Origin: Pseudomonas frederiksbergensis
Lineage (GTDB): Bacteria; Pseudomonadota; Gammaproteobacteria; Pseudomonadales; Pseudomonadaceae
Direction of reading: 5' to 3'
Assembly: GCF_017114915.1 (NCBI RefSeq)
Contig: NZ_JAAUOE010000007.1
Location: 134,114-198,113, forward strand
Length of the DNA: 64,000 nucleotides
Below the pieces are notes generated by a model. It saw only the letters and a list, made by a program, of their open reading frames with translations, did no database searches and was not told the DNA's origin. Positions 16,561 through 25,837 of the stretch are shown here, in pieces (the stretch's first letter is position 1; each line of letters opens with the position of its first letter). Position numbers and translations under genes: made by a program.

Positions 16561-17972
16561 AGTGCGATCTCCTTGCCGGTCACCGCCCGGTATACAGAAC
16601 CCATCTTGTATAACGTCTCTTTCCACTCCATTTCGGGAACCGAGTCGGCGACTACCCCGGCGGATGCACGCAAGTGGTAGGTACCTTCGTCGAAGACCGT
16701 CGAGCGAATGCACAATGCGGTATTGACGCTGCCATCAAAACCCACCAGGCCCAGGGCTCCGGCGTAGATGCCCCGGCGGTTGCTTTCCATCCCCTCGATC
16801 AGCTCCATCGCTCTTATCTTGGGAGCGCCGGACATGGTTCCAGCGGGGAACGAGGCCTTGATCACGTCGTAGGCATCCAGGCCCGGACGGAGCAGACCGC
16901 GAACGTTCGACACCATGTGATAGAGGTGCGAGTACTCCTCCACCAACATGAACTCGTCGACCTCCAGCGAGCCGGCCTGGCACACGCGACCGATATCATT
17001 GCGACACAGATCGATGAGCATCAGGTGCTCGGCGCGTTCCTTCTCTGAGCGTGTCAACTCCAGGACCAGTTGAGTCGGATCGACGCCAGGTTTCTTGCCG
17101 ACGGTACCGGCGATCGGACGCATCTCTATCAAATCGTCCTTGATCCTGACAAACAGCTCAGGACTGGCGCCGATCAGGTCGATACCGCCCACATGGGCCA
17201 GGTACATGTAAGGAGAGGGGTTGCGAAGGCGCAGGTTCTGGTACACATCGAACGGAGAAACCTGCGAGCGGATCCGAATCTCATGGCCGAGCTGGATCTG
17301 GTAGACGTCGCCGGCTCGGATGTGCTCCATCGCTACTTCGACACGTTCGAAGAATTGCTCCGGGGTGACCGTGAGGACTTCCTCGAATGTCTCTGGATAC
17401 GGTGGCAGTTCCACCGCCTCGCAGGCTGAGGGGCTTGCCAGGAAAGGGTAATCCTCCAAAGTACGGGGCGCCCACAGGGAGTGGTTGTTGATCAGGGTTT
17501 CGACAATGCCATTGCTGTGGAAATAAACCAGTGTCTGATAGACCGACAGGGCGATGAGCGGGTAGCTGTAGGTCTGTTCGGCCAGATCGGGAAGCTGCTC
17601 AATCAGGCGAACACAGTCATAGGAGAAATAGCCGAAGAATGCCAGGCTGGAAGGGGCATTGGATGCAGGCTGGAACGTAACCTGGACAGCCCGGAGCAGG
17701 TTCCACGCGGCCTCGCTGTCCGGTAGATGGATCTTGTGCTCGTGATCTATCTGCACGCCCACTTGTCGCAGGCTGGCGGACAAATGTTCGCAAAGCGCAG
17801 GACAGCCTCGCAGTTGTGCCTGGCCCTGATCGATAAGAACTTCGAAAAGGGGATCGAGCCCGATGATCGTCGCCCGGCGATCACGGCGTGGACCGGAAAG
17901 TGATTCAAGAATGAAGACAGACTTACGACCCAGTTGCGCCAGTGCATTTGCATATATGCCAAGTGCATCCAT
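16557..17972 (-). CDS. Anthranilate synthase component I paralogue (TrpE-like)
   Basis: This chorismate-utilising enzyme has about 471 residues from ATG 17972; in-frame upstream ATGs would lengthen it, and no start has a convincing ribosome site. The C-terminal chorismate-binding domain carries MRPIAGTVGKKPG, EKERAEHLMLIDLCRNDIGR and SFPAGTMSGAPKIRAMELIE. The PIAGT motif is typical of anthranilate synthase, whereas PabB has PIKGT. The N-terminal LESLSG block (about residue 23) resembles the tryptophan-binding motif of TrpE. Its TrpG partner is truncated immediately downstream, so the enzyme would have to use ammonia or the housekeeping amidotransferase. It is probably a secondary-metabolism paralogue (compare PhnA) and not the trp-operon gene, since no other trp gene is adjacent. 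Confidence 0.85.
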   Translation of the reverse strand: MDALGIYANALAQLGRKSVFILESLSGPRRDRRATIIGLDPLFEVLIDQGQAQLRGCPALCEHLSASLRQVGVQIDHEHKIHLPDSEAAWNLLRAVQVTFQPASNAPSSLAFFGYFSYDCVRLIEQLPDLAEQTYSYPLIALSVYQTLVYFHSNGIVETLINNHSLWAPRTLEDYPFLASPSACEAVELPPYPETFEEVLTVTPEQFFERVEVAMEHIRAGDVYQIQLGHEIRIRSQVSPFDVYQNLRLRNPSPYMYLAHVGGIDLIGASPELFVRIKDDLIEMRPIAGTVGKKPGVDPTQLVLELTRSEKERAEHLMLIDLCRNDIGRVCQAGSLEVDEFMLVEEYSHLYHMVSNVRGLLRPGLDAYDVIKASFPAGTMSGAPKIRAMELIEGMESNRRGIYAGALGLVGFDGSVNTALCIRSTVFDEGTYHLRASAGVVADSVPEMEWKETLYKMGSVYRAVTGKEIAL

Positions 17973-18995
17973 AGATCGACGTTTCTCGTGGCGAAGAACA
18001 TTCACGTTAATTAAATTTTTATTCACGGTTAATACCATTTTCAAGGTGCAACGATTCAGGCGCTTCATTAAGAAAGCGCCACGGAAATACAAAGTGCGCA
18101 GGCACTTTAAATAGGTATTGTCGGATGTCCTGAATGTTCGGGGCGGACGCTTTTCATGCCGCGCGCAATACAAGGCTTGCAACGGGTTGCAGCCAAGCGA
18201 TGTGCAGGGCACAAGGCGCGAGCGCCTTCGATTTCATTGGAGAATGATCAGGACGTTGCTGGCAGGGCAGCAGACAGGCTCCGGTCTTCGCTTGATTAGC
18301 GACGCCAGATATTGCTTTTGAAGATGGCCAGAATGGCCCGGGAACAGCTGTTGAGGTAGCTGTGGGAAGAGCTGATAGCAGAAAGGTGATAGTACATTTT
18401 AGACATCCCAGTCTTGGCTAAGCACTGCAAGGGTATGATCGGCAGTTCGGCGAAATTACCAGTGTGCCCCGGGGGTGTCAACTTCTGTGCGGATATTAAT
18501 CTTTTATTAATTTCTCAGTGTCGAGGGGCCAAGAACTATCTGCGCATGTCGCGCGTGCCTTTAACAAGAAGCTCGTGCGCGCACGACTGTGGGATGGCGC
18601 AGCTGGGTCTTTGTAACTTCTGTCTCTAACGTAGCGGCCGTTGAGTTCCAGTAACCCATAGAACCTGAGCGGCTGAAATGAAAGAACGTCTAGAGACATT
18701 CAGGAAACGGTGCGATCCGATTCATCATGCCTATTGGACCGACGTCCTCAGCGACACCGCACCGGCGGCATGGCGCCAGGAACACTTTCGAACCACCGTA
18801 TCCCACGCTTTTTCTCCGTGAACCGAGCCTTCCTGACACAAGTGTATCTCTGTGTATCCAGGTTGTATGCCGAGACGGACTGTTTCTTTGTGGGCCGTTT
18901 TTGACACATCCGGGATACCTGATCGGCGTCAAATGAACCCCATCGAGACAGCACATGCCGTCTCACAGGATCACTCAACGTCTGGAGATGTCGTC
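17973..18995. other. About 1 kb without a recognised gene
   Basis: This region contains the upstream part of the TrpE-like gene and the promoter side of the DUF2790 gene. One 36-codon minus-strand frame (18296-18406, beginning MSKMYYHLSAISSSHSYLN) is conceivable, but it lacks a ribosome site. It ends in a single Trp codon and has no terminator hairpin after it, so it is not a convincing leader. Local AT content rises around 18000-18060 and 18480-18520. Nothing else is supported. Confidence 0.5.
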
Positions 18996-19259
18996 ATGAG
19001 CTGGAAGAACCTCAGCACCGCTTCATTGTTTGCCGTGCTCAGTCTTGGCGCCTTAGCGGCCAACGCCCAAGACAGCGTCAAATCTCACAGCTACATGTAT
19101 GGCGATCACCTGGACATCGCCAAAGTGCTGTCGATCAACGAAGCATCGTCCTCGGGCTGTGGCGTCGTGGAGACTCGTATGACTTACCTCGACTCGCTCG
19201 GCAAGATCCAGTCTCTGAATGACAGCACGATTGCTCAAGATTGCGGCCAAGGCAGTTGA
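18996..19259 (+). CDS. DUF2790 small secreted protein
   Basis: This 87-residue protein has an N-terminal signal peptide (about residues 1-24, ending ANA-QD) and the DUF2790 pattern (HLDIAKVLSINEASSSGCGV, then VETRMTYLDSLGKIQSLN). DUF2790 proteins are a Pseudomonas-specific group of periplasmic or secreted proteins without known function, often present in several copies. ATG 18996 has GGAG about 9 nt upstream. Two Cys residues could form a disulfide bond. It is probably monocistronic. Confidence 0.88.
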   Translation: MSWKNLSTASLFAVLSLGALAANAQDSVKSHSYMYGDHLDIAKVLSINEASSSGCGVVETRMTYLDSLGKIQSLNDSTIAQDCGQGS

Positions 19260-19392
19260 TAGGTTGTGCAGGGCAGGCCGCCAACACTCCGGCTGACGGC
19301 CACGCTCGGCAGCATTACCAGGCGCGAGTACAGAACCGCGATTTTGTCTTCACGCGATTGGCTCAATAGTCCAACCCCCCAAGGAGTTCCCA

Positions 19393-20169
19393 ATGAAAAA
19401 AGTCATGGCCGCTCTGGCCTGCACCGCCAGCCTGATCATCGGTGCCAACGCGTCGGCGCAAACTGAAAAACCTACAGTCGTTCTCGTGCACGGTGCCTTT
19501 GCCGATGCTTCGAGCTGGAATGGCGTGGTGAAGATCCTCGAAAAAGATGGTTACCCCGTTGTGGCCGCGGCCAATCCATTGCGCAGTGTGAAGAGCGATG
19601 GCGCTGCTGTTTCCGCATTGCTGGCAGGCATCAAGTCGCCTGTTGTTCTGGTCGGCCATTCCTACGGCGGCAACGTCATCAGCGAAGCGGCCAACGACCG
19701 TGCCAATGTAAAGGCACTTGTTTACGTCGCCGCCTTCGCACCCGAGGCGGGTGAAACCGTCGCCGGGCTAGCCGGCAAATTCCCGGGGAGTACCCTCGGC
19801 CCAGCCCTGGCGGCGCCGGTCGCGCTGGCTGATGGCGGCAAGGATTTGTACATCCGGCAGGATAAGTTCCACGACCAGTTCGCCGCTGACGTCCCTGCCG
19901 CGCAGGCGGCATTGATGGCGGCGACTCAGCGCCCGGTCACCGAAGCGGCGCTGAACGAGCAGGCAGGTACACCAGCCTGGAAGCATATTCCGTCCTGGTA
20001 CATCTATGGCGACAAGGACAAGAACATTCCACCGCAGGCCATGGAATTCATGGCCAAGCGGGCTGAGGCCAAGGCGGTGAAAGTCGTTAAAGGGGCTTCC
20101 CATGTCGTGATGGTTTCACATCCGGAGCCGGTAGCCCGACTGATTGAAAAAGCGGCTGCGGCGATGTGA
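19393..20169 (+). CDS. Secreted alpha/beta hydrolase
   Basis: This 258-residue protein has a signal peptide (residues 1-22, ending ASA-QT) and an alpha/beta-hydrolase fold: the oxyanion segment VLVHGAFADASSWNG, the nucleophile elbow GHSYGG (Ser about residue 91), an Asp in IYGDKDKNIPP and a His in KGASHVVMVSHPE. It resembles the salicylate-esterase/AHL-type small hydrolases that are common as periplasmic enzymes in pseudomonads. The substrate is unknown. AAGGAG precedes the ATG. It ends in a bidirectional terminator shared with the convergent fdhA. Confidence 0.88.
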   Translation: MKKVMAALACTASLIIGANASAQTEKPTVVLVHGAFADASSWNGVVKILEKDGYPVVAAANPLRSVKSDGAAVSALLAGIKSPVVLVGHSYGGNVISEAANDRANVKALVYVAAFAPEAGETVAGLAGKFPGSTLGPALAAPVALADGGKDLYIRQDKFHDQFAADVPAAQAALMAATQRPVTEAALNEQAGTPAWKHIPSWYIYGDKDKNIPPQAMEFMAKRAEAKAVKVVKGASHVVMVSHPEPVARLIEKAAAAM

Positions 20170-20203
20170 TTCCTGCCCTTATTCAGGACGGGACAACAGC
20201 CAT

Positions 20204-20232
20204 AAAAAAGGGCAGCTCAAAGCTGCCCTTTT
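20204..20232. terminator. Bidirectional terminator between hydrolase and fdhA
   Basis: The stem AAGGGCAGCT with AGCTGCCCTT has a 3-nt loop (20218-20220), A-run on one side and T-run on the other. It serves the convergent hydrolase (+) and fdhA (-) genes. Confidence 0.85.
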
Positions 20233-20245
20233 CCCAACCTACTCC

Positions 20246-21445
20246 TTAGGCCGCGGTAAACAGCTTGTGCGGATCCATGACGAATTTCTTCGGCGCCCCG
20301 GCATCGAACTCGTGGTAACCACGCGGCGCGTCGTCCAGGCTGATCACCTGCACGCCGACGACCTCGGCAATGTTGATCCGGTCCCACATGATCGCCTGCA
20401 TCAACTGACGGTTGTACTTCATCGTCGGGGTCTGGCCGGTGTGGAAGCTGTGGGACTTGGCCCAGCCGAGGCCGAAACGGATGTTCAGGCTGCCATGCTT
20501 GGCGGCTTTGTTGACCGCGCCCGGGTCTTCGGTGACATACAGACCGGGGATACCGATATTGCCGGCGACCCGCACCACACCCATCAGCGCGTTGAGCACA
20601 TCGGCCGGGGCCTCGTGCTGCGCGCCGTCATGGCCGTGGCCACGGGCTTCGAAGCCGACCGCGTCGACCGCACAATCGACTTCCGGCTCACCGAGCAGAT
20701 TGGCGATTTGCTCGTGCAGCGGAGTGTCCAGGGTCAGGTCGGCGATCTCGAAGCCCTGGGCCTTGGCATGCGCCAGACGCAGCGGATTGACATCGCCGAC
20801 TATCACCACCGCCGCACCTAGCAGACGTGCGGAGGCGGCGGCAGCCAGTCCGACCGGACCGGCTCCGGCGATATACACCGTGCTGCCAGGGCCGACACCG
20901 GCGGTCACCGCGCCATGGTAGCCGGTCGGCAGGATATCGGAGAGGCAGGTCAGGTCGCGGATTTTCTCCATTGCCTTGTCGCGGTCGGGCAGCTTCAGCA
21001 GGTTGAAGTCGGCATACGGCACCAGCACGTATTCGGCCTGGCCGCCGACCCAGTCGCCCATGTCCACATAGCCATAGGCACCGCCGGGGCGCGCCGGGTT
21101 GACTGTCAAGCAGACGCCGGTGTGCTGTTCCTTGCAACTGCGACAACGGCCGCAGGCGACGTTGAACGGCACCGAGACCAGGTCACCGATCTGCACGTTT
21201 TCTACATCACGGCCCTTCTCGATCACCTCACCAGTAATTTCATGACCCAGCACCAGCCCGACCTGGGCCGTGGTTCGGCCACGCACCATATGCTGGTCGG
21301 AGCCGCAGATATTGGTCGAGACCACGCGCAGGATCACGCCATGGTCAATGCGTTTGCCGCGCGGGTCTTCCATTTTCGGATAGGGGATGGTCTGCACTTC
21401 GACCTTTCCTGCGCCGAGATACACGACACCACGATTACCAGACAT
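20246..21445 (-). CDS. fdhA: Glutathione-independent formaldehyde dehydrogenase
   Basis: This 399-residue zinc- and NAD-dependent dehydrogenase oxidises formaldehyde to formate without glutathione, and the length equals that of the characterised Pseudomonas putida enzyme. Catalytic zinc ligands are seen as Cys47 (NICGSD) and His68-Glu69 (LGHEITG). The structural zinc site is Cys98, Cys101, Cys104 and Cys112. The Rossmann motif is GAGPVGLAAAASA. ATG 21445 with a GAGGTG site is chosen over a longer in-frame ATG. Vanillate demethylation by VanAB, encoded at 46.6-48.6 kb, releases formaldehyde, so this enzyme is a plausible detoxifier for that pathway even though the genes are 26 kb apart. Confidence 0.95.
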   Translation of the reverse strand: MSGNRGVVYLGAGKVEVQTIPYPKMEDPRGKRIDHGVILRVVSTNICGSDQHMVRGRTTAQVGLVLGHEITGEVIEKGRDVENVQIGDLVSVPFNVACGRCRSCKEQHTGVCLTVNPARPGGAYGYVDMGDWVGGQAEYVLVPYADFNLLKLPDRDKAMEKIRDLTCLSDILPTGYHGAVTAGVGPGSTVYIAGAGPVGLAAAASARLLGAAVVIVGDVNPLRLAHAKAQGFEIADLTLDTPLHEQIANLLGEPEVDCAVDAVGFEARGHGHDGAQHEAPADVLNALMGVVRVAGNIGIPGLYVTEDPGAVNKAAKHGSLNIRFGLGWAKSHSFHTGQTPTMKYNRQLMQAIMWDRINIAEVVGVQVISLDDAPRGYHEFDAGAPKKFVMDPHKLFTAA

Positions 21446-21889
21446 GTTTTCACCTCGCTTTGGTTGTTGTGAGAACACGGCCCTTGTACTGCGAAGGGTC
21501 GCGCGGCCTTACAGTGCGGCGGTATATGTCTTGCGTTTGCGCGTGAATGCAGATGGGTTGGAAGTCACCTTCCAACCACGCGTGATTAGCAGTCGTCGTA
21601 TCGATCCTACGCTTGGTATCAGCACTCTGCGAGGGCGTTTAGTCGCAAGTCGGGCCCTACAAATCACCGCTACCGACCACCAGTAAGTCGCGAGCACTGC
21701 TTGCGCTCAATCACCAACCCCTTAGCCTTTTCGACGAGTAAATCGACCTGGTTGCCGTGTTTGCCTCATCAAAGCACAGTGATCAGAATGTTTTAATCAG
21801 TAAAAATGTTTTATTGACTAAAAAATAATACCGGGTAATTATTTCCCTGCATCTGCTTCCACGCAGAGTCATTTTTCAGGGGCAACCCG
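21446..21889. other. Intergenic region upstream of the hydrolase-porin operon
   Basis: 444 nt separate fdhA and the NylB-like gene. The first 250 nt show nothing definite. An AT-rich inverted repeat lies at 21791-21823 and is listed separately. Confidence 0.6.
21791..21823. promoter_or_regulatory. AT-rich inverted repeat, candidate operator for the NylB-like operon
   Basis: TTTTAATCAGTAAAA (21791-21805) is followed after 3 nt by TTTTATTGACTAAAA (21809-21823). The second is the reverse complement of the first except at two positions. A similar half-site, TTAATCGAGTAAAA, occurs upstream of the TetR gene at 26512-26525, so the TetR regulator probably binds both. Confidence 0.5.
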
Positions 21890-23152
21890 ATGAATCAGAA
21901 CACCGTGCCGTTGCTGGCCAGTCTTTACATCGAGACGAGTGAATCGTCGCTCGACGGGCGCATGACGCCTTTGCTGATGCAGGGTTTTCCGGCCGAACCG
22001 GAACGCCGCGTTACGTGGAACAACTGGATGCGTCCACCGTTCAATCAGTGGGGGTTCCGCAATCTGGCGCGCCTGCGTCCCTCCATTGATGTGGAGGCGG
22101 GTGGCGGACCGGTCAGTGTCCTGAAGGAAGCACCGCAAGCGCTGGATGAACTGCACTTCGACAGTGAATGTGGTCTGAGCGTCAGCGTCATCGATCACCT
22201 GGTAGCCAGTCAGACCGACGCCTTTTTGGTGATGCAGGGCGACACCGTGCTGTTCGAGCGTTACTTCAACGGCCAGCGTCCCCGGGACCGGCACGTCATG
22301 TTCTCGGTGACCAAGTCGCTGATCGGCACCCTGGGGGAGCAACTGGTCTGCGATGGCTTCCTCAATCCGCAATTGCCGGCGGCGTATTACGTGCCTGAAC
22401 TGTTGGGCAGCGCATTTGGCGATGCCACGGTGCGCCAGCTGTTCGACATGGCTGTGGGCATCGACTACAGCGAGGTCTATGACGATCCCTACTCCGAAAG
22501 TTCGCAGTACGGCTACGCCTGCGGTTTCCAGCCGGCACCTGCGCAGTACGCTCAGTTCGAGTCGCTGTATCAGTACTTGCCGTCGCTGAAAAAACGCGGC
22601 AACCACGGCGGCTTTTTCCATTACGTGACCGCCACCACCGAAGCCCTGGCCTGGGTCATGGAGCGTGCCTCGGGCAAGGCTTGCAATCAGTTGCTACAAG
22701 ACATCTGGAGCCAGTTGGGATGTGAGCGCGACGGCTACTTCATGGCCGACCCTTGGGGCCGCAGCGTCGCCGGTGCCGGTTTCAACGCTACCTTGCGAGA
22801 CATGGCGCGGTTCGGTCGGCTGCTGGCCAACGACGGCCGCCATAAGGGGCAGCAGTTGCTGTCGACCGAGACGGTTGCACGCATTTGCGTCGGGTCCGAT
22901 CCGGTGATCTACGCCAAGAACTCCGAGTTCTCCAAATGGACCCCCGGCGCTTCCTACCGCAGCCAGTGGTACGTCTTCAACGACCACAGCCAGGCGACCA
23001 TGGCCGGTGGTATCCACGGTCAATACCTGTTTGTCGACAAGCCGTCCGGCGTGGTGATCGTCAAGCAGTCATCGCTGACCGAGGCTGTCGGCCCATTCGA
23101 TGCTGACAGCGTGCGCATGCTGCGTGCCATCGCCGCGCACCTGACTCACTGA
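21890..23152 (+). CDS. Serine hydrolase of the class C beta-lactamase/NylB type
   Basis: This 420-residue cytoplasmic protein (no signal peptide) has the SxxK-Y fold of penicillin-binding-protein-like esterases and amidases: Ser139-Val-Thr-Lys142 in HVMFSVTKSLIG, Tyr245 in FFHYVTATTEAL, and a third motif GGIHGQYL near residue 372. The layout resembles 6-aminohexanoate-dimer hydrolase (NylB), which cleaves linear amides of amino acids. It is first in an operon with a porin and a polyamine-type binding protein, so an amide or ester of a diamine or amino acid is a reasonable substrate guess. Two intercistronic hairpins follow it at 23190-23227. Confidence 0.8.
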   Translation: MNQNTVPLLASLYIETSESSLDGRMTPLLMQGFPAEPERRVTWNNWMRPPFNQWGFRNLARLRPSIDVEAGGGPVSVLKEAPQALDELHFDSECGLSVSVIDHLVASQTDAFLVMQGDTVLFERYFNGQRPRDRHVMFSVTKSLIGTLGEQLVCDGFLNPQLPAAYYVPELLGSAFGDATVRQLFDMAVGIDYSEVYDDPYSESSQYGYACGFQPAPAQYAQFESLYQYLPSLKKRGNHGGFFHYVTATTEALAWVMERASGKACNQLLQDIWSQLGCERDGYFMADPWGRSVAGAGFNATLRDMARFGRLLANDGRHKGQQLLSTETVARICVGSDPVIYAKNSEFSKWTPGASYRSQWYVFNDHSQATMAGGIHGQYLFVDKPSGVVIVKQSSLTEAVGPFDADSVRMLRAIAAHLTH

Positions 23153-23189
23153 AACGCCCCATAACGACAAGAAATTTGCGTCCTATTCG

Positions 23190-23227
23190 CCTGGCTCGGC
23201 CAGGTGTTGGCGGCGCTTTGCGCCGCC
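23190..23227 (+). other. Tandem intercistronic hairpins
   Basis: CCTGGC-TCG-GCCAGG (23190-23204) and GGCGGCGC-TTT-GCGCCGCC (23209-23227) are two perfect stem-loops between the hydrolase and porin genes. There is no T-run after them, so they are more likely to affect mRNA processing or stability than to terminate transcription. Confidence 0.55.
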
Positions 23228-23269
23228 ATTCACTGCCCTGTAACAACAATAATCACACAGGAGCTTCAT

Positions 23270-24607
23270 ATGGTTTTCATGACGCGTTTCTCTCGAGCGC
23301 TCTTGGCGGTCGGTTTACCCCTGACCACCCAAGTCGCGCTGGCGGGCTACACCTTCGAGGACGGCAACCTCAAGGGTGAGGTCAACCTCACCGCCGGTGG
23401 GGCGACTCTTTCCACCCGTAACGTCAACTTCGGCAGCGGCCGCGTCGATGCGCGCAGCGGTAAGAATGGCGGCACGAAAATCGACTGGCAGGAGTTCTAC
23501 GTCAAGCCCGGCGTCAAGCTGGAATACGCCCTGCAGCCAGACTTCAGCCTGCTGGCCGGTGGCTCGCTGGTGGCAGCGACCACCTTCGGCGATGGCGATG
23601 CCGGCGGCTTCACTCGCAGCTCTGATGGTGACGTGGCCACCGAAGAACTCTACGGCGGTTTCCGGGCTGGGGAGTGGACGCTCACTGCCGGCCGTCAGAA
23701 TTACATGATCGGTACCGGCTTCATTGTCATGGACGGTAACCTCGACCAACTCAATGACGGCGCCTACTGGCTCGGCCCCAGAACCGCCTTCAAGGATTCG
23801 GCCGTCCTGGCCTGGGATCATGGCGCGTTGAAGACCCAGGCCTTCACCTTGCGAGTCGACGACGATCTGGGTGACTTCCGCATGACCGGCGCTAACCTGG
23901 ATTACAACCTCGACGATCAGGTGACGCTGGGGGCCATGGCGATGAAGGTCGACGCGCTGGGGCCCAAGGGCAGCACTTTCCCTCGACACCGGGACGGGAT
24001 GCAGGTGTACAACGTGCGTGCGTTGAAGGCCAAAGTACCGGGCGTGCCGGACCTGACCCTGAATGCCGAATTCGCCGTGGAGCGGGTCAGTGGTGAGGGC
24101 GTGGATTACGATGCCAACGCCTGGTACGGCCAGGCGGATTACGCCTTTAACACGTTGCCGCTGACCCCGGTGATCGGCTATCGCTACGCCAGTTTTTCCG
24201 GCGACGACAACCTCGCCGACAACCGGCAAAAAGCCTGGGAGTCATTGAGCAAGGGCTTCGTCGACTGGAGCACCTGGCTGGTGGGGGATGTCGTCGGCAA
24301 CTACCTGCTGTTCAACAGCAACGAGAACGTTCAACAGTTCTCGCTCAAGACCCACCTCAATCAGACGCTGACCCTCGGCGCGATCCACTATCAGTTCTGG
24401 CTGGACGAGAAAAACTACATGGGTGCGCCGGTCAGTGATCGGCGATTTGCGGATGAGAGTGTGGTTTTCCTCGACTGGACCCCGACGCCGTCGTTCTATA
24501 CGTCGCTCTCCTATAACTGGGTCAAGCCGCTGGCCGCCGCCAAGCAGGTGTTCGGCGATGACCAGAAATTCAGCGCGCTGGAACTGTACTTCACCTACCG
24601 CTATTAA
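23270..24607 (+). CDS. Outer-membrane beta-barrel protein (porin-like)
   Basis: This 445-residue protein has a signal peptide (residues 1-24, ending ALA-GY) and many alternating amphipathic strands. It ends in an aromatic residue (FTYRY), as outer-membrane barrels do. The GRQNYMIGTGFIVMDG segment resembles the alginate-export-type barrel group. ATG 23270 is preceded by AGGAG. Lying between a cytoplasmic hydrolase and a periplasmic binding protein, it is probably the outer-membrane entry route for the operon's substrate. Confidence 0.78.
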   Translation: MVFMTRFSRALLAVGLPLTTQVALAGYTFEDGNLKGEVNLTAGGATLSTRNVNFGSGRVDARSGKNGGTKIDWQEFYVKPGVKLEYALQPDFSLLAGGSLVAATTFGDGDAGGFTRSSDGDVATEELYGGFRAGEWTLTAGRQNYMIGTGFIVMDGNLDQLNDGAYWLGPRTAFKDSAVLAWDHGALKTQAFTLRVDDDLGDFRMTGANLDYNLDDQVTLGAMAMKVDALGPKGSTFPRHRDGMQVYNVRALKAKVPGVPDLTLNAEFAVERVSGEGVDYDANAWYGQADYAFNTLPLTPVIGYRYASFSGDDNLADNRQKAWESLSKGFVDWSTWLVGDVVGNYLLFNSNENVQQFSLKTHLNQTLTLGAIHYQFWLDEKNYMGAPVSDRRFADESVVFLDWTPTPSFYTSLSYNWVKPLAAAKQVFGDDQKFSALELYFTYRY

Positions 24608-24646
24608 GTGCCGCGAGCCTTCGCGGCCGCGCAGGAGTGCTTCACC

Positions 24647-25750
24647 ATGAACACGTTTTTGCGTAACACCTTGCTGGGTGCTGTGGTTTCGTTGCTGGCC
24701 AGCGGTTTGTGCCTGGCTGAAGAGCGCACGGTGCGGATCTACAACTGGATCGAATACCTGCCACCTGAGGTGCTCAAGAGCTTCCAGGAGGAAACGGGTA
24801 TCCGTCCGGTCTACGACGTTTTTGACAGTGTCGAAACCCTGGAGTCCAAACTGCTGACCGGCAATTCCGGGTATGACGTGGTGTACCCGGGCAGCGCCAA
24901 CCTGAGTCACTTGATCGCTGCCGGTGCCGTCCAGCCACTGGACCGCAGCCAGCTGCCGAACTGGCAGCACCTGGACCCGGAGTTCATGAAAACCCTGGAA
25001 GCAGCGGGTGACACGGGCAACCGCTACGCGGCACCGTATCTGTGGGGCACCACGTTGATCGGCTACAACGTCGACAAGGTTCAGCAAGTCCTGGGCGCCA
25101 ATGTGCAGATGAACACCTGGGACATGATCTTCAAGGAAGAGAATCTCGCCAAACTCGCCAGTTGCGGTGTCGGTTTCCTCGACGCGGCCAACGAAATCGT
25201 GCCCATCGCCTTGCACTACAAGGGCCTCGACCCCAACAGCCAGAAGCGCGAGGACTACCCGCAGGCCCAGGCGGCGATGATGAAGATTCGCCCGCACATC
25301 ACCTACTTCAACTCCTCACGCTACGGCATGGACCTGGCCAACGGTGACATTTGCGTAGCCGTCGGCTGGTCGGGTGGCGTGGCGCTGGCCAAGCAACTGG
25401 CCGATGCTGCCGGCAAGGGCGTCAAGGTGGAGATGGCGTTACCCAAGGAAGGTGCGCCGATGTGGTCGGACGTGATGATGGTGCCGGCCAACGCTCCCCA
25501 TACCAAAGAGGCCTATGAGTTCATCAACTACATCCTGCGCCCTGACGTCATTGCCCGGATCAGCAACAAGATCGGTTACCCCAATTCAAACAAGGACGCC
25601 ACCGCGCTGGTGAACGCCGACATCCGTAATAACCCCAACATGTATGTGCCGGACGAAGCGCGCAAAACCCTGTTCGCTTTGCAGCCCATGCCGGCAGCCG
25701 TGGAGCGGATCCGCACCCGCACCTGGACCAGCATCAAGACCAATCGCTGA
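24647..25750 (+). CDS. Polyamine-type ABC transporter substrate-binding protein (PotF/SpuD family)
   Basis: This 367-residue periplasmic protein has a signal peptide (1-24, ending CLA-EE) and the PotF/SpuD pattern: VRIYNWIEYLPPEVLKSFQE, YDVVYPGSANLSHLIAAG, RYAAPYLWGTTLIGYN, and a C-terminal MWSDVMMVPANAPHTKEAYE block. Family members bind putrescine, spermidine or related amines. No permease or ATPase genes accompany it, so it must use a transporter encoded elsewhere or act as a sensor. The gap to the porin gene is 39 nt and contains a hairpin, CCGCGA/TCGCGG. It ends before the convergent TetR gene. Confidence 0.88.
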   Translation: MNTFLRNTLLGAVVSLLASGLCLAEERTVRIYNWIEYLPPEVLKSFQEETGIRPVYDVFDSVETLESKLLTGNSGYDVVYPGSANLSHLIAAGAVQPLDRSQLPNWQHLDPEFMKTLEAAGDTGNRYAAPYLWGTTLIGYNVDKVQQVLGANVQMNTWDMIFKEENLAKLASCGVGFLDAANEIVPIALHYKGLDPNSQKREDYPQAQAAMMKIRPHITYFNSSRYGMDLANGDICVAVGWSGGVALAKQLADAAGKGVKVEMALPKEGAPMWSDVMMVPANAPHTKEAYEFINYILRPDVIARISNKIGYPNSNKDATALVNADIRNNPNMYVPDEARKTLFALQPMPAAVERIRTRTWTSIKTNR

Positions 25751-25837
25751 TCATCGTGGCCCGGCGTCGTGACGCCGGGCTCGCCAGCAACGACGCGCCT
25801 CGGCTATGGCAGCAAGCCAGTCTGGAGACTGGCGTTC

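Noticed and set aside
18296..18406. Possible leader peptide of the TrpE-like gene
   Set aside because: It has only one Trp codon, no ribosome site and no terminator hairpin before the gene.
23209..23227. GC-rich hairpin considered as a terminator
   Set aside because: No T-run follows it and the downstream porin gene is close and in the same direction.
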